A program made the position numbers and the translations under genes. A DNA stretch of 22,643 nt from Akkermansiaceae bacterium UBA5689 (GTDB taxonomy: Bacteria; Verrucomicrobiota; Verrucomicrobiia; Verrucomicrobiales; Akkermansiaceae), in NCBI GenBank assembly GCA_002420305.1, contig DIHT01000068.1, positions 1 through 22,643 on the forward strand. Direction: 5' to 3'. How positions within the stretch are numbered: position 1 is the stretch's first letter; every line of letters begins with the position of its first letter. Of this stretch, positions 6,378 to 14,896 are shown one piece after another. Under the pieces are notes generated by a model, which had not been told where the DNA came from, made no database searches, and saw only the letters and a list, made by a program, of their open reading frames with translations.

Positions 6378-9300
6378 CTATTCCTCAGAGATCCGGAAAA
6401 ACCTACGATTACCTTCAACGGGGATATCCCGGGACACCACGGCACCCCTGCCCGAAATCTTTCCTTCCAGGACATTCCAGTTCTCCAAATCGCTAGATTG
6501 TTCGATACGATAAGTTCGGCCGGACCGGGAGGCAAAGGCCACCGAAATTATGCCCGGAGTCGCCGTGAAGACCGGGACAGAAGAAGGCCGATCTGCAGCA
6601 TCGAGGGGACTGGTCTGGAGGTTAATTTCATCACCGTCATTCCATCCGTCACTATCACTATCCGGATTTGAGGGATCCGTCCCTGCCGTAATTTCAGCGC
6701 CCAGAGACAGTCCGTCATTATCGAGATCGGAATCCAAATTTCCTGGATCGTTTTCCTCAACCGTTATGACAAACCAGAGCGCACCATTGCGGTTCTGCCC
6801 TTCCACGGTCGCTGTCGGTTCGGTTGCCAGATCAAATGGGCCAGCCCGGAGGTTGACCGTGATCGAGGCACTACCTGGGGGTGCAACCACATCAAAGCCC
6901 TCAGGCCCGAAGACCGTGTCATACGCTCCAGCTGCCAGATAGTAGGTCCCGGCAGGAATCTCTCCACTCAGAACACTCTGCGTATCCAGTTCGCTATCAT
7001 CATTTGTAGCTAGCAGAGCTCCGGAGGCATCGTAAAGACCGATTTCCGTATCCTCCACCGCGGAGCCACCAGTGTCGAGACTGATGACGCCCGTACGGAT
7101 CGGAGCGAGAGTGAGCGCCGTGGCGGGAGTATCTCCTACCGGCTCAGGAGCAGGTGCGGTAACTTCAAGAGAAAACCACACAACCCCTGTAGCAACTTCG
7201 CCACTCGCAGTTGCTACAACCTCGGTCGCAGGGTCAAAATTGCCCCGACGGACATTGACAGTAACCGATGGCTGGTCAGCCGGTGCTACGGCCTCAAAAT
7301 TGTTCCCAAAGCTGGCATTCCATGCTCCCGCAGCAATAAAGTAGGTCCCTGCGGAAAGCTCTCCAGAGAGAACACTTTGCAGATCAAGGACGCTGTCATC
7401 ATTAGAATCCAGTAGCTCACCAGAACTATTAAAGGCAGCCAGCTCGGTATCTCCTATCGACGACCCCGAAGTATCGATACTGAGCAATCCTCCTGAAACT
7501 GTTCCTAAGGGAATTGCCCGTTCAGGAGTTTCTCCCGCGAGTTCAGGGACTGCTTCAGTGACTTCAATAAAGAACCAGATCGCGCCCGAGGACACTGCTC
7601 CCGTCGCCGTAGCTAAAATATCAGCATCTGAATTAAATGCCCCTGCCCCTACATTGAGCGTGATTGAATCACTGATTCCTGGGGGGGCGACCACACCAAA
7701 ATCGCTCTGACTGAATACCGTATTATAGGAACCAGCCGCCAGAAAATAGGTTCCAGGCGTTAGCTCCCCAGTCAAAAGGCTCCCTCGGCCCAGCACGCTA
7801 TCGTCATTGGACCCCAACCGGATACCAGATGAGTCGTAAAGCCCCAACTCCGTATCGGCCACGACAGAGTTTCTCGTATCAAAGCTATATTGCCCCGCCG
7901 CTACCGATCCGAGGGAGATTGCATCTTGAGGTGACGACCCAATCACAGGAGGCGAAGGAGGGTCCACCGGATCATTACCATCAGGATCCCTCAGGAAAAT
8001 ACCGTCGAGTTCAGATACCCCACTCCCATCGGGATCTAACCAATCACGCAGCCTTGAACCTGGCGACCCTCCTCCCTCCCAGCTACGCGACACCTTACCA
8101 TACCAATCTGACCGATCATTACCGCAGGCGGCATATCCTCCATGAAGCTGCCCCACTATCCGCCCATTCTGATCAAACATCGGCGACCCGGAGGAACCGC
8201 CCTCAGTTGAACCGAGCTCCCATCCAACAATCCTCCAGTGAGTGGCCCCATTATCTTCTTCTGAGCTCAAATAATTCGTCGAACGCGGCTCATCAAAGTC
8301 AAAACTGATCCGCTTCTCAGATCCTTTGGGAAAGTGGACACCTACCCCCAGCTCAGGAACACCACCGCGGGACCAGCCTGCAAGGAACACTCCGTGATCC
8401 TCACTGATCGGATCATCGAGCTCTACGAGGGTCATGTCGGAAGCCTCAAACGCTGCGCGCAATCTCGCTCCGCTATTGAAATTATTGACCGGCCCGTTCC
8501 CAGCGCTCGCATTGGGAGAAGTCCCTCGAGTTCGACAGGAGCTATTCTCGTGATTCCAGTAAACCAACATGCTTGCAGCATTAGACAATGTAATTCCGCA
8601 ATGATCTGCGGTCAGAAAAAGAGGCCTTTTGTCATTGCGGGTATTGTTAATCGCAGCTCCCGAACAAAAATACGTCCCACTGAGAATATAGACCCCGGCC
8701 GCCTTGATCTGATCGCGGAACTGATCAATCAAACCACCAGCCCCGGACTCCTCTGCGGAACAGACCACGTCGATATGGCAGTCTCCAGCCGGAGAAGAAC
8801 CCTCTAATTTCTCCCTGCCCGCCGCAAAGCTGAAGGAGCGGAAGCCCCTGTGTATGCCGCTCAAGCGAAGATCCACCTGCTCACGTTCATCATCCGCGAC
8901 ATCGAGGACGAGTTCCAGCTCGTCCCCCGCTACCAATGGAGTCCAAAGCTCTCCGTGGTTTTCGTTGTCCTCTGCTGTGAACGGCCTGACCATTAATTCT
9001 CCGTTTACTCTGAGCTCCAACTGGGCGCTCGCTGGCAGACGGAATTGGGAAAATGCTAGGTTGAGATTCTGTGCCCCAGGCGCTTCGATCCGAACGGTCC
9101 AGCGACTCTTCGTACCACTATCTTCCCAGCGCCCGTGGCTGCTGGGCGTCACATCGACTGGCCATCTCTCAGCAAAGCGAAGAGGCTTCCCTTTTTCAGG
9201 AGCGTGTTCCTTTCGCAACCGATCCACCTCCAGAGGAGGCACCTGCAGGGTGTCTCTGCCGGGGTGAGCCCTTCTGAACTTTCTGGCCCCCTCAACCCAC

Positions 9301-9446
9301 TGGTGTCCCTTCCGTAAGGCAGGCTTTTCCGGAAGGACGGAATGAACAGATCTATCCACTGCGTGAGTCTTCAGTCGTGGAAACAGCAGCCCGATCCCGA
9401 GGCCTACAAATCCAACGATAATCAAAGGGAGAAGTCTTTTTTGCAC
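6378..9446 (-). CDS. secreted lysyl endopeptidase-like serine protease with three PPC-like repeats
   Basis: The 1022-aa product starts at a GTG; a hydrophobic export segment covers residues 5-22. A propeptide-like region runs to about 220. The trypsin-fold domain (221-470) closely follows Achromobacter protease I: it opens GDCHIDVVCS. His282 lies in LTADHCG, Asp337 in SDMTLVEL and Ser419 in GGSSGSPMFD. The six Cys (223, 229, 261, 283, 304, 441) have spacings like the 1-6, 2-5, 3-4 disulfide set of that enzyme. Asp447 in DWYGKV aligns with the Lys-selecting Asp, so cleavage after Lys is expected. Then come three PPC-like beta domains (about 505-630, 637-762, 770-897), a calcium-binding thrombospondin-3-like stretch (904-950, DSDLDNDG and DSDSDGWNDGDE) and a final domain with YRIEQSSDLENW and RRFFRISEE. 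No Shine-Dalgarno site precedes the GTG. It is divergent from phoD. Confidence 0.9.
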   Translation of the reverse strand: MQKRLLPLIIVGFVGLGIGLLFPRLKTHAVDRSVHSVLPEKPALRKGHQWVEGARKFRRAHPGRDTLQVPPLEVDRLRKEHAPEKGKPLRFAERWPVDVTPSSHGRWEDSGTKSRWTVRIEAPGAQNLNLAFSQFRLPASAQLELRVNGELMVRPFTAEDNENHGELWTPLVAGDELELVLDVADDEREQVDLRLSGIHRGFRSFSFAAGREKLEGSSPAGDCHIDVVCSAEESGAGGLIDQFRDQIKAAGVYILSGTYFCSGAAINNTRNDKRPLFLTADHCGITLSNAASMLVYWNHENSSCRTRGTSPNASAGNGPVNNFNSGARLRAAFEASDMTLVELDDPISEDHGVFLAGWSRGGVPELGVGVHFPKGSEKRISFDFDEPRSTNYLSSEEDNGATHWRIVGWELGSTEGGSSGSPMFDQNGRIVGQLHGGYAACGNDRSDWYGKVSRSWEGGGSPGSRLRDWLDPDGSGVSELDGIFLRDPDGNDPVDPPSPPVIGSSPQDAISLGSVAAGQYSFDTRNSVVADTELGLYDSSGIRLGSNDDSVLGRGSLLTGELTPGTYFLAAGSYNTVFSQSDFGVVAPPGISDSITLNVGAGAFNSDADILATATGAVSSGAIWFFIEVTEAVPELAGETPERAIPLGTVSGGLLSIDTSGSSIGDTELAAFNSSGELLDSNDDSVLDLQSVLSGELSAGTYFIAAGAWNASFGNNFEAVAPADQPSVTVNVRRGNFDPATEVVATASGEVATGVVWFSLEVTAPAPEPVGDTPATALTLAPIRTGVISLDTGGSAVEDTEIGLYDASGALLATNDDSELDTQSVLSGEIPAGTYYLAAGAYDTVFGPEGFDVVAPPGSASITVNLRAGPFDLATEPTATVEGQNRNGALWFVITVEENDPGNLDSDLDNDGLSLGAEITAGTDPSNPDSDSDGWNDGDEINLQTSPLDAADRPSSVPVFTATPGIISVAFASRSGRTYRIEQSSDLENWNVLEGKISGRGAVVSRDIPVEGNRRFFRISEE

Positions 9447-9668
9447 GGCTTCGAGGGTGCCATCGATCGCCGGGAAAGGACAGCAGCAAAGTCTTGTCCA
9501 AGCTCATACACCTCACTAGGACTGGAGCGTGCAAATCCACTATCCGGTTGATGTGCGCCCGTTGTCAGGCCGCCTCGATCTGGGGGATTTCTCTCTAACC
9601 CATCAAACTCCTCGAGGAGAGCCCAGGCATTCATTCGTCGCCACGGCTGCTTCGACGGACATACGCCC

Positions 9669-11252
9669 ATGCAATTAGACAAGCTAAGAAGCGCCTTCCA
9701 ACATGAGGGTGAGTTTTCCCGGCGCCTTTTTCTCGCCTACGCCGCATCCCTCGCCTCTATCCCATCAGCGGGGCAATGCGCTTCTGCTGCCCCACGGCAC
9801 AGCTATACCAGTGACCCTTTCACCTGCGGCGTGGCCTCTGGTGATCCCGATCATCAGAGCGTTGTTCTTTGGACTCGGCTCGCCCCCAAGCCTCTAGAGC
9901 CCGGCGGAGGAATGCCGAATACACCGGTAGCAGTCCACTGGGAACTCGCCGCAGACAGCGCCTTCAAAACGATCATCCAGAGTGGCAAGATTAACGCCAC
10001 GCCCGCACTCGGTCATTCGGTTCATGTCGAACCCGTGGGCCTGAAATCCGATCGCTGGTATTTCTACCGTTTCCAGTCGGGAGGGGCCACCTCCCCAATC
10101 GGGCGCACCCGTACTCTTCCGGCGCCCGGCGATTCTCCAGAGAAACTCCGTTTTGCAGTCACTTCCTGCCAGAATTATGAACAGGGCCTCTTTACCGCCT
10201 ACCAGCAAATGGCAGCCGATGACCCGGATCTCGTTTTTCATCTCGGTGATTATATCTACGAGTATTCAGGAGTGAATGGCCGCGTGCGGAAGCATCATGG
10301 CCCAGAAATCGAGACACTCGATCAATACCGTTCTCGCTACGCTCAATATCGCGGCGACAAGGATCTCCAGAAGATGCACGCAACTTGTCCTTGGTTTGTC
10401 ACTTGGGATGATCACGAGTTCGACAACAACTGTGCCAACGCCATTTCCGAGGAGAAACATGTGAAGCCGGAGAATTTCCTCATCCGGCGTGCGAATGCCT
10501 ACCAAGCCTACTACGAAATGATGCCCCTGCGCCGGTCATCTCTCCCAGTAGGCCCCAAAATGGCGCTCTACCGTAAAGCATACTTTGGCACCCTCGCTGA
10601 CTTTTATGTCCTCGACACCCGCCAATACCGGACCGATCAGCCCAACAATGATCGCAAGAGCCCTGTGAACACAGCGGCCCTCGATCCACGCAATACCTTG
10701 CTTGGATTGGACCAACGCAAGTGGCTCTTTGAGACCCTCTCCTCCTCTGGAGCAACTTGGAACATTCTCGCCCAACAAGTGATGATGGCTCTGGCGGACC
10801 GAGCGAGACCCGATTCCCCTGCTGTCTATTCCATGGATCAGTGGCCAGGCTATGCACATGAACGTCAGTTACTTCTTAAGCATATACACGATCACAAAAT
10901 AAAGAATCCGGTGGTCCTCACCGGTGATATTCACTCAAATTGGGCGAACGAATTACGCGTCAATGACTTCAACCCAGAGGAGGATATTGTCGCTACCGAA
11001 TTTGTCACAACGTCTCTCTCGAGCGGTGGCAACGGCTCTTTAAAAACAGATGGACTCAACGAGTTTCTTGCCCGTAACCCGTGCACCAAATTCTTCAACC
11101 GGGAACGTGGTTACGTTCTGTGCGATGTTACTCCGAAAACCTATACAGCTGATTTCAAGGTTATCGATGATGTCCTGAGACCGGGTGGCAAGACGGCTTC
11201 CAGAGCAAGATTCACGGTAGAAGCCGGCATTCCGAAGATACAACTCGCCTGA
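9669..11252 (+). CDS. phoD: Tat-exported PhoD-type alkaline phosphatase/phosphodiesterase
   Basis: The 527-aa protein has a twin-arginine signal, SRRLFLAY at 17-24, with a likely cleavage near SAGQCASA. An N-terminal beta domain with FTCGVASGDPDHQSVVLWTR (51-70) is typical of PhoD. The metallophosphatase domain has its metal-binding landmarks: the TSCQNY Cys (C167), GDYIYEY (193-199), WDDHEFDNN (246-254) and GDIHSNWAN (419-427). Length and order fit Bacillus-type PhoD, which uses calcium and iron to release phosphate from esters outside the cell. It therefore probably supplies phosphate from organic phosphates; Pho control is likely in the family, but I did not find a Pho box. It is divergent from the protease gene across 222 bases and followed by the lyase/sialidase fusion on the same strand after 206 bases. 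Confidence 0.93.
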   Translation: MQLDKLRSAFQHEGEFSRRLFLAYAASLASIPSAGQCASAAPRHSYTSDPFTCGVASGDPDHQSVVLWTRLAPKPLEPGGGMPNTPVAVHWELAADSAFKTIIQSGKINATPALGHSVHVEPVGLKSDRWYFYRFQSGGATSPIGRTRTLPAPGDSPEKLRFAVTSCQNYEQGLFTAYQQMAADDPDLVFHLGDYIYEYSGVNGRVRKHHGPEIETLDQYRSRYAQYRGDKDLQKMHATCPWFVTWDDHEFDNNCANAISEEKHVKPENFLIRRANAYQAYYEMMPLRRSSLPVGPKMALYRKAYFGTLADFYVLDTRQYRTDQPNNDRKSPVNTAALDPRNTLLGLDQRKWLFETLSSSGATWNILAQQVMMALADRARPDSPAVYSMDQWPGYAHERQLLLKHIHDHKIKNPVVLTGDIHSNWANELRVNDFNPEEDIVATEFVTTSLSSGGNGSLKTDGLNEFLARNPCTKFFNRERGYVLCDVTPKTYTADFKVIDDVLRPGGKTASRARFTVEAGIPKIQLA

Positions 11253-11343
11253 TCCAGCATCGCTGGCCTCAGCAAAATAGCCTTTCAGAGCGTGAACCGC
11301 TGGCCCGAACTCGAGCCGCGACAAGTCATCTCCGCTCGAGGAT

Positions 11344-11393
11344 GACCCTCTCGGAGTCTTGTTCTCGGCTTCGCCCTGACTCCAGGAGGGGTC
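11344..11393. other. long imperfect inverted repeat between phoD and the lyase fusion gene
   Basis: GACCCTCTCGGAGTC (11344-11358) pairs imperfectly with GACTCCAGGAGGGGTC (11378-11393) around a 19-base loop. GGAGTC/GACTCC and GACCC/GGGTC are perfect; the middle pairs less well. The plus strand continues with AAAATTT rather than a T run, so it is not a standard terminator. It could end or process the phoD transcript, bind a protein, or be a dispersed intergenic repeat. Confidence 0.4.
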
Positions 11394-11458
11394 AAAATTT
11401 CGCGTTTCATCCAGAAACTTTGCCCTTGAGCATGGATCCCCAGCCCTGAATCTTCCCT

Positions 11459-13705
11459 GTGCTTTCATTCCGAACCTTTCTCCTTCTCTGCATTCTCTTC
11501 CAGCAGCCCTCTTCCGCGGAGCAGCCAGCTCCTTTTACCCATCCAGGAGTTCTGCATAGCCCGTCAGAGCTCGACTTCGTTCGTGGAAAAATCGCGTCTG
11601 GAGACGAGCCGTGGGCTTCAGCATGGCAGGCCCTGATCTCTCATCGGTGGGCTTCCCTCGAACATGAGTCGAGGGCTCATCCGAATGTCGTTCGCGGCCG
11701 CCGGGGGAAGAGCAGCACAGGAATGAGAGAGTTGATGGACGATTCGGCAGCGGCCTACACCCACGCTCTCCACTGGTCGTTGAGTGGATCACGAGCTCAC
11801 GCCAATAAGACTATCGAGATTCTGAATGACTACGCTCGAACCCTGAAAAGTGTCGAGGGTCACGATGCCCGCCTTCTGGTTGGCATTACCGGAATTCACT
11901 TCGTAAACGCGGCGGAACTGATCGCACACAGTGACACCGAGTGGAGTGTGGCCGACCGAGAACGTTTCGCAAAAATGTTGCGCGAAGTTCTCTACCCGAT
12001 CATCGAGAACTTTTATCCGAGAGCCAATGGCAATTGGGATGCATCCATGATCCAGACCATGATGGGAATGGGGATCTTCCTCGATGACCAGTCCATCTAC
12101 CAACGAGGGGTCGATTACTTTCTCAACGGCGAGGGAAACGGCCGGCTCACCAATTACATCAGGCCCTCGGGCCAGTGCCAGGAGAGTGGACGCGACCAGC
12201 ATCACACCCTGATGGGGCTCGGTTATCTCACTTCGGCGGCGGAGATCGCCCGCAATCAGGGCTTGAATCTCTACGAAACGGCTGGGAACAGACTCGCTGC
12301 CGCCTTCGAATACTGTGCCAAGTATGGGCTGGGCCACGCGGTCCCCTTCGAGCGGTTCGTGAGTATCGGCGGGTGGTACGATCATCACAAGATCTCAGAG
12401 GTCGGACGCGGCTGGGGGGTGCCAGTGTTCGAGCTTGCTTACCGCCACTATCACCACCGCAAGAAAATGCCCATGCCGTTCAGCGAGCAGATCCTCCGCA
12501 AGACACGCCCGGAGAAACCTTCGACGACTCACAAGCCGTGGTCGACATTGATGTGCGCTCAGGAACCTTTACCGGTCAAGAAGGTGGAACTGAGAGTGGA
12601 GAAGCTCACTGCTATTCAAGGAACAGAACGGTGGGATTGGTGGCAGGCCCGTACCGCGCAAGTTCCAGGCGAACGACCTTTGTGGGTCACCACCATGTCA
12701 GAGACGGGAAAGAAGGTGTCGCACGACTTTCACGACATCTATCAGTCCCTGAGCCGGGATGAAGGAAAGACCTGGAGCAAGCCTGAGATTATTCACTCAT
12801 TGAAACGTGCCAAGGAGGACAATGGCTTTGAGGTGGCACCCGGCGACATGTGGCCGACCTGGCATGCGAAGTCGGGGCTGATCATCGCAACCGGTAAGAC
12901 CTTCAACTTCGAAGGCGGTAAGCGCGAGATCTTCAACCGTGAGAAAGTCTCGTATGCCGTGATGAATCCAAAGAGCGGCGAGTGGGCGCCGATGAAGTTT
13001 TTGAAGATGCCGGAAAAGGATCGGTTGGGGATGGCGATCGTGGCTCCAAACGCCGGCAACAACCAGCGTGTCGATTTACCCAATGGAGACATCCTCCTTC
13101 CCGTCCGCTATCAGAGAGGCCTCAAGCAGCGCAATTACACTACGGTCGTCGTTCGCTGTGGATTCGACGGCGAGACCCTGACCTACAAGGAGCATGGTTC
13201 AGAGTTAAACATCCCACAGGATCGCGGACTCTACGAACCATCGTTGACTGAATTTGAAGGGTGGTACTACCTGACGCTGAGAGCCGACCACTCCGCATTC
13301 GTGACGAGAGGAAAGGACGGCATCAATTTCGAATCCATCCGTGAATGGAAGTTCGATGACGGGACGTCCTTAGGTAGTTACAATACCCAACAGCACTGGA
13401 TCACGGCTGGAGGCGGTCTGTTTTTGATCTATACGCGCAGGGGAGCAGACAACGACCATGTATTCAGACACCGCGCGCCCCTCTTTATCGGGCAGGTTCA
13501 TCCAGAAACACTGCGCGTGATCCGCTCCACCGAACGCGTTCTCATCCCGGAAAACCATGCCACCTTGGGAAATTCGGGAGTGTGCCGCCTCAACGACCGC
13601 GAGAGCTTGGTGACCTGCGGCGAGGGACTCATGCGACTGGGCAAACGAAAAGGCGAACTCAACAAAGTTCACTTCGTGAAAGTGGTTGCCGGGAGCAGCC
13701 CGTAA
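11459..13705 (+). CDS. alginate lyase-like / sialidase-like (BNR) fusion enzyme, exported
   Basis: The 748-aa product starts at a GTG (an in-frame ATG just upstream runs into a stop) with a signal peptide, FRTFLLLCILFQQPSSAEQP. Residues about 28-350 resemble the alginate lyase superfamily (PF05426, alpha/alpha toroid): NGNWDASMIQTMMGMGIFLD at 190-209, GQCQESGRDQHHTLMGLGYL at 238-257, then SAAEIARNQGLNLY. Residues from about 370 form a beta-propeller-like part with a clear Asp box, SRDEGKTW (432-439), and later repeats such as DRGLYEPSLTEFEGWYYLTL, like exo-sialidase/BNR proteins. It probably attacks an acidic polysaccharide, but lyase plus glycosidase activity in one chain is inference; linkage and sugar are unknown. 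No clear ribosome site. It lies 206 bases downstream of phoD. Confidence 0.85.
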   Translation: MLSFRTFLLLCILFQQPSSAEQPAPFTHPGVLHSPSELDFVRGKIASGDEPWASAWQALISHRWASLEHESRAHPNVVRGRRGKSSTGMRELMDDSAAAYTHALHWSLSGSRAHANKTIEILNDYARTLKSVEGHDARLLVGITGIHFVNAAELIAHSDTEWSVADRERFAKMLREVLYPIIENFYPRANGNWDASMIQTMMGMGIFLDDQSIYQRGVDYFLNGEGNGRLTNYIRPSGQCQESGRDQHHTLMGLGYLTSAAEIARNQGLNLYETAGNRLAAAFEYCAKYGLGHAVPFERFVSIGGWYDHHKISEVGRGWGVPVFELAYRHYHHRKKMPMPFSEQILRKTRPEKPSTTHKPWSTLMCAQEPLPVKKVELRVEKLTAIQGTERWDWWQARTAQVPGERPLWVTTMSETGKKVSHDFHDIYQSLSRDEGKTWSKPEIIHSLKRAKEDNGFEVAPGDMWPTWHAKSGLIIATGKTFNFEGGKREIFNREKVSYAVMNPKSGEWAPMKFLKMPEKDRLGMAIVAPNAGNNQRVDLPNGDILLPVRYQRGLKQRNYTTVVVRCGFDGETLTYKEHGSELNIPQDRGLYEPSLTEFEGWYYLTLRADHSAFVTRGKDGINFESIREWKFDDGTSLGSYNTQQHWITAGGGLFLIYTRRGADNDHVFRHRAPLFIGQVHPETLRVIRSTERVLIPENHATLGNSGVCRLNDRESLVTCGEGLMRLGKRKGELNKVHFVKVVAGSSP

Positions 13706-13813
13706 CTCATGCAACCCATGAAGTCAGGAACAGGATTCAGAACCAGAGGTTCTACTTTAGGTGAATGAGGTTAAACTCGATAAGCAAACTTTTGCCCTCT
13801 GTAATTCGCCTGC

Positions 13814-14896
13814 CTACTTCGATTGCTCCAGTAGCCTCTGAGCCTTAGCCAGATTCTCTTTCGCGAGTGGAAAGTCCGGCTTCAGCCGGAGAGCCTCCAT
13901 GAAGTGGTGAGCCCCCTCTTTGAATAATCCCCGACGAGCAAGGGATGAGCCGAAGTCATTGTGAACGGAGGGATTGGTCGGTGCGACCTCCAGAGAACTC
14001 GAAAAATGAAACGCCGACCTCTCGCTGAGTTGTCGCCGGTCGAATTCCATCGCGAGAAGATAATGCCTCCTTCCGAGCTCTGCCATGAGGGCCCGCCTCT
14101 TATCTCCTTGTGAACTCTCAGCTGCAGCCCTCAGATAAAAAACAGAAAATTCAGGATATCGTTCCTGAGTGCGGCGGGCAACCAGATTGGAAGCATAGCC
14201 CGCAGCGGCAGGCTCCGTAAACCAGCGCCCTGGAAATGGCGGTGCCAAATCACGCAATTGTGTCCCCGTTGCCCGCAACACCTCTCGACGATCATATTCC
14301 AAGACCTCCTTATTGAGAGCTCCACGATATAAAGCAATCACCTCGTTTTCGTTATTCAGGAGGAGCGACAACGGAACCGCGAACTGGGGAGCAGAATCAA
14401 ACAGAGCTTCCTGCAAAAGAAATACCTGCTCTATCTCCTCCTCACCAACCATTCCCCAGGCACCAGTGAAACCCGTTTCCAGAATCAAGGCCTGTGCTGC
14501 GCTACGGGCCTCCTCAGAGCCGCCATCAACGCACAGAGCCAGAACCGGAAGCCCCACAGGACTATCTGCGAGCTCCGAAAGTTCCTCGCGACAATGAGGG
14601 CAACTTGCAGACCACAGCACCAAAAGGCGGCCGGAGATACTGTCGGGAAGCTTAGCTCTTCTCCCCTTCTCGTCATCGTAAGAGGCAAGAGGGAGCCTGA
14701 CCGGAGCAGGCAAAACAACCGATGCCCTTCCGCTAGAGGTCACCACCGCGGGTAAAGCCTCCGCCTTGAGACTCACTCCTCGGTCCACTACAATGGGAAT
14801 CGCTGGGCTCACCCCCGGCGAACGCGACCGCAGCGTTGTATTCAGCGAAATCTCGGCGGGAAGCGACCCCAGCTTCGAGGTTGAAATCACCAACAT
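13814..14896 (-). CDS. redoxin-TPR protein, C-terminal part of a CRTAC1/ASPIC-type protein (apparently 5'-truncated)
   Basis: The 360-aa frame contains a thioredoxin-like domain at about 70-195 with a CPHC redox motif (C99, C102) in LLVLWSASCPHCREELSELA. Tetratricopeptide-like helices follow at about 292-357 (SAFHFSSSLEVAPTNPSVHN, then FKEGAHHFMEALRLKPDFPL). In PVC bacteria this combination usually forms the C-terminal end of large exported CRTAC1-like proteins with FG-GAP and ASPIC/UnbV domains. Here those parts are absent and the frame begins without a signal peptide; its first about 35 codons are antisense to the CotH gene (shared bases 14766-14896). I infer that homologous sequence begins near 14.79-14.80 kb and that the gene has lost its 5' part. 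It may still be expressed, but as a domain fragment; it could equally be a pseudogene. Confidence 0.65.
   Translation of the reverse strand: MLVISTSKLGSLPAEISLNTTLRSRSPGVSPAIPIVVDRGVSLKAEALPAVVTSSGRASVVLPAPVRLPLASYDDEKGRRAKLPDSISGRLLVLWSASCPHCREELSELADSPVGLPVLALCVDGGSEEARSAAQALILETGFTGAWGMVGEEEIEQVFLLQEALFDSAPQFAVPLSLLLNNENEVIALYRGALNKEVLEYDRREVLRATGTQLRDLAPPFPGRWFTEPAAAGYASNLVARRTQERYPEFSVFYLRAAAESSQGDKRRALMAELGRRHYLLAMEFDRRQLSERSAFHFSSSLEVAPTNPSVHNDFGSSLARRGLFKEGAHHFMEALRLKPDFPLAKENLAKAQRLLEQSK

Noticed and set aside
9422..9682. Minus-strand open frame spanning the gap between the protease and phoD starts
   Set aside because: It overlaps both starts, has no good ribosome site, and I see no family resemblance. 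A shorter version from an ATG at 9634 (70 aa) is possible but not convincing.
11040..11468. Minus-strand frame covering the phoD 3' end and the gap after it
   Set aside because: Its C-terminal half is antisense to phoD. The gap portion reads as protein-like for a few residues but has no recognisable domain.
11789..12388. 199-codon minus-strand open frame inside the lyase/sialidase gene
   Set aside because: Its sequence is the antisense shadow of the well-supported lyase domain on the plus strand, with no family pattern of its own.
13739..13753. AGAACC-AGA-GGTTCT inverted repeat after the lyase fusion gene
   Set aside because: Only 6 bp, with no T run after it; could be chance.
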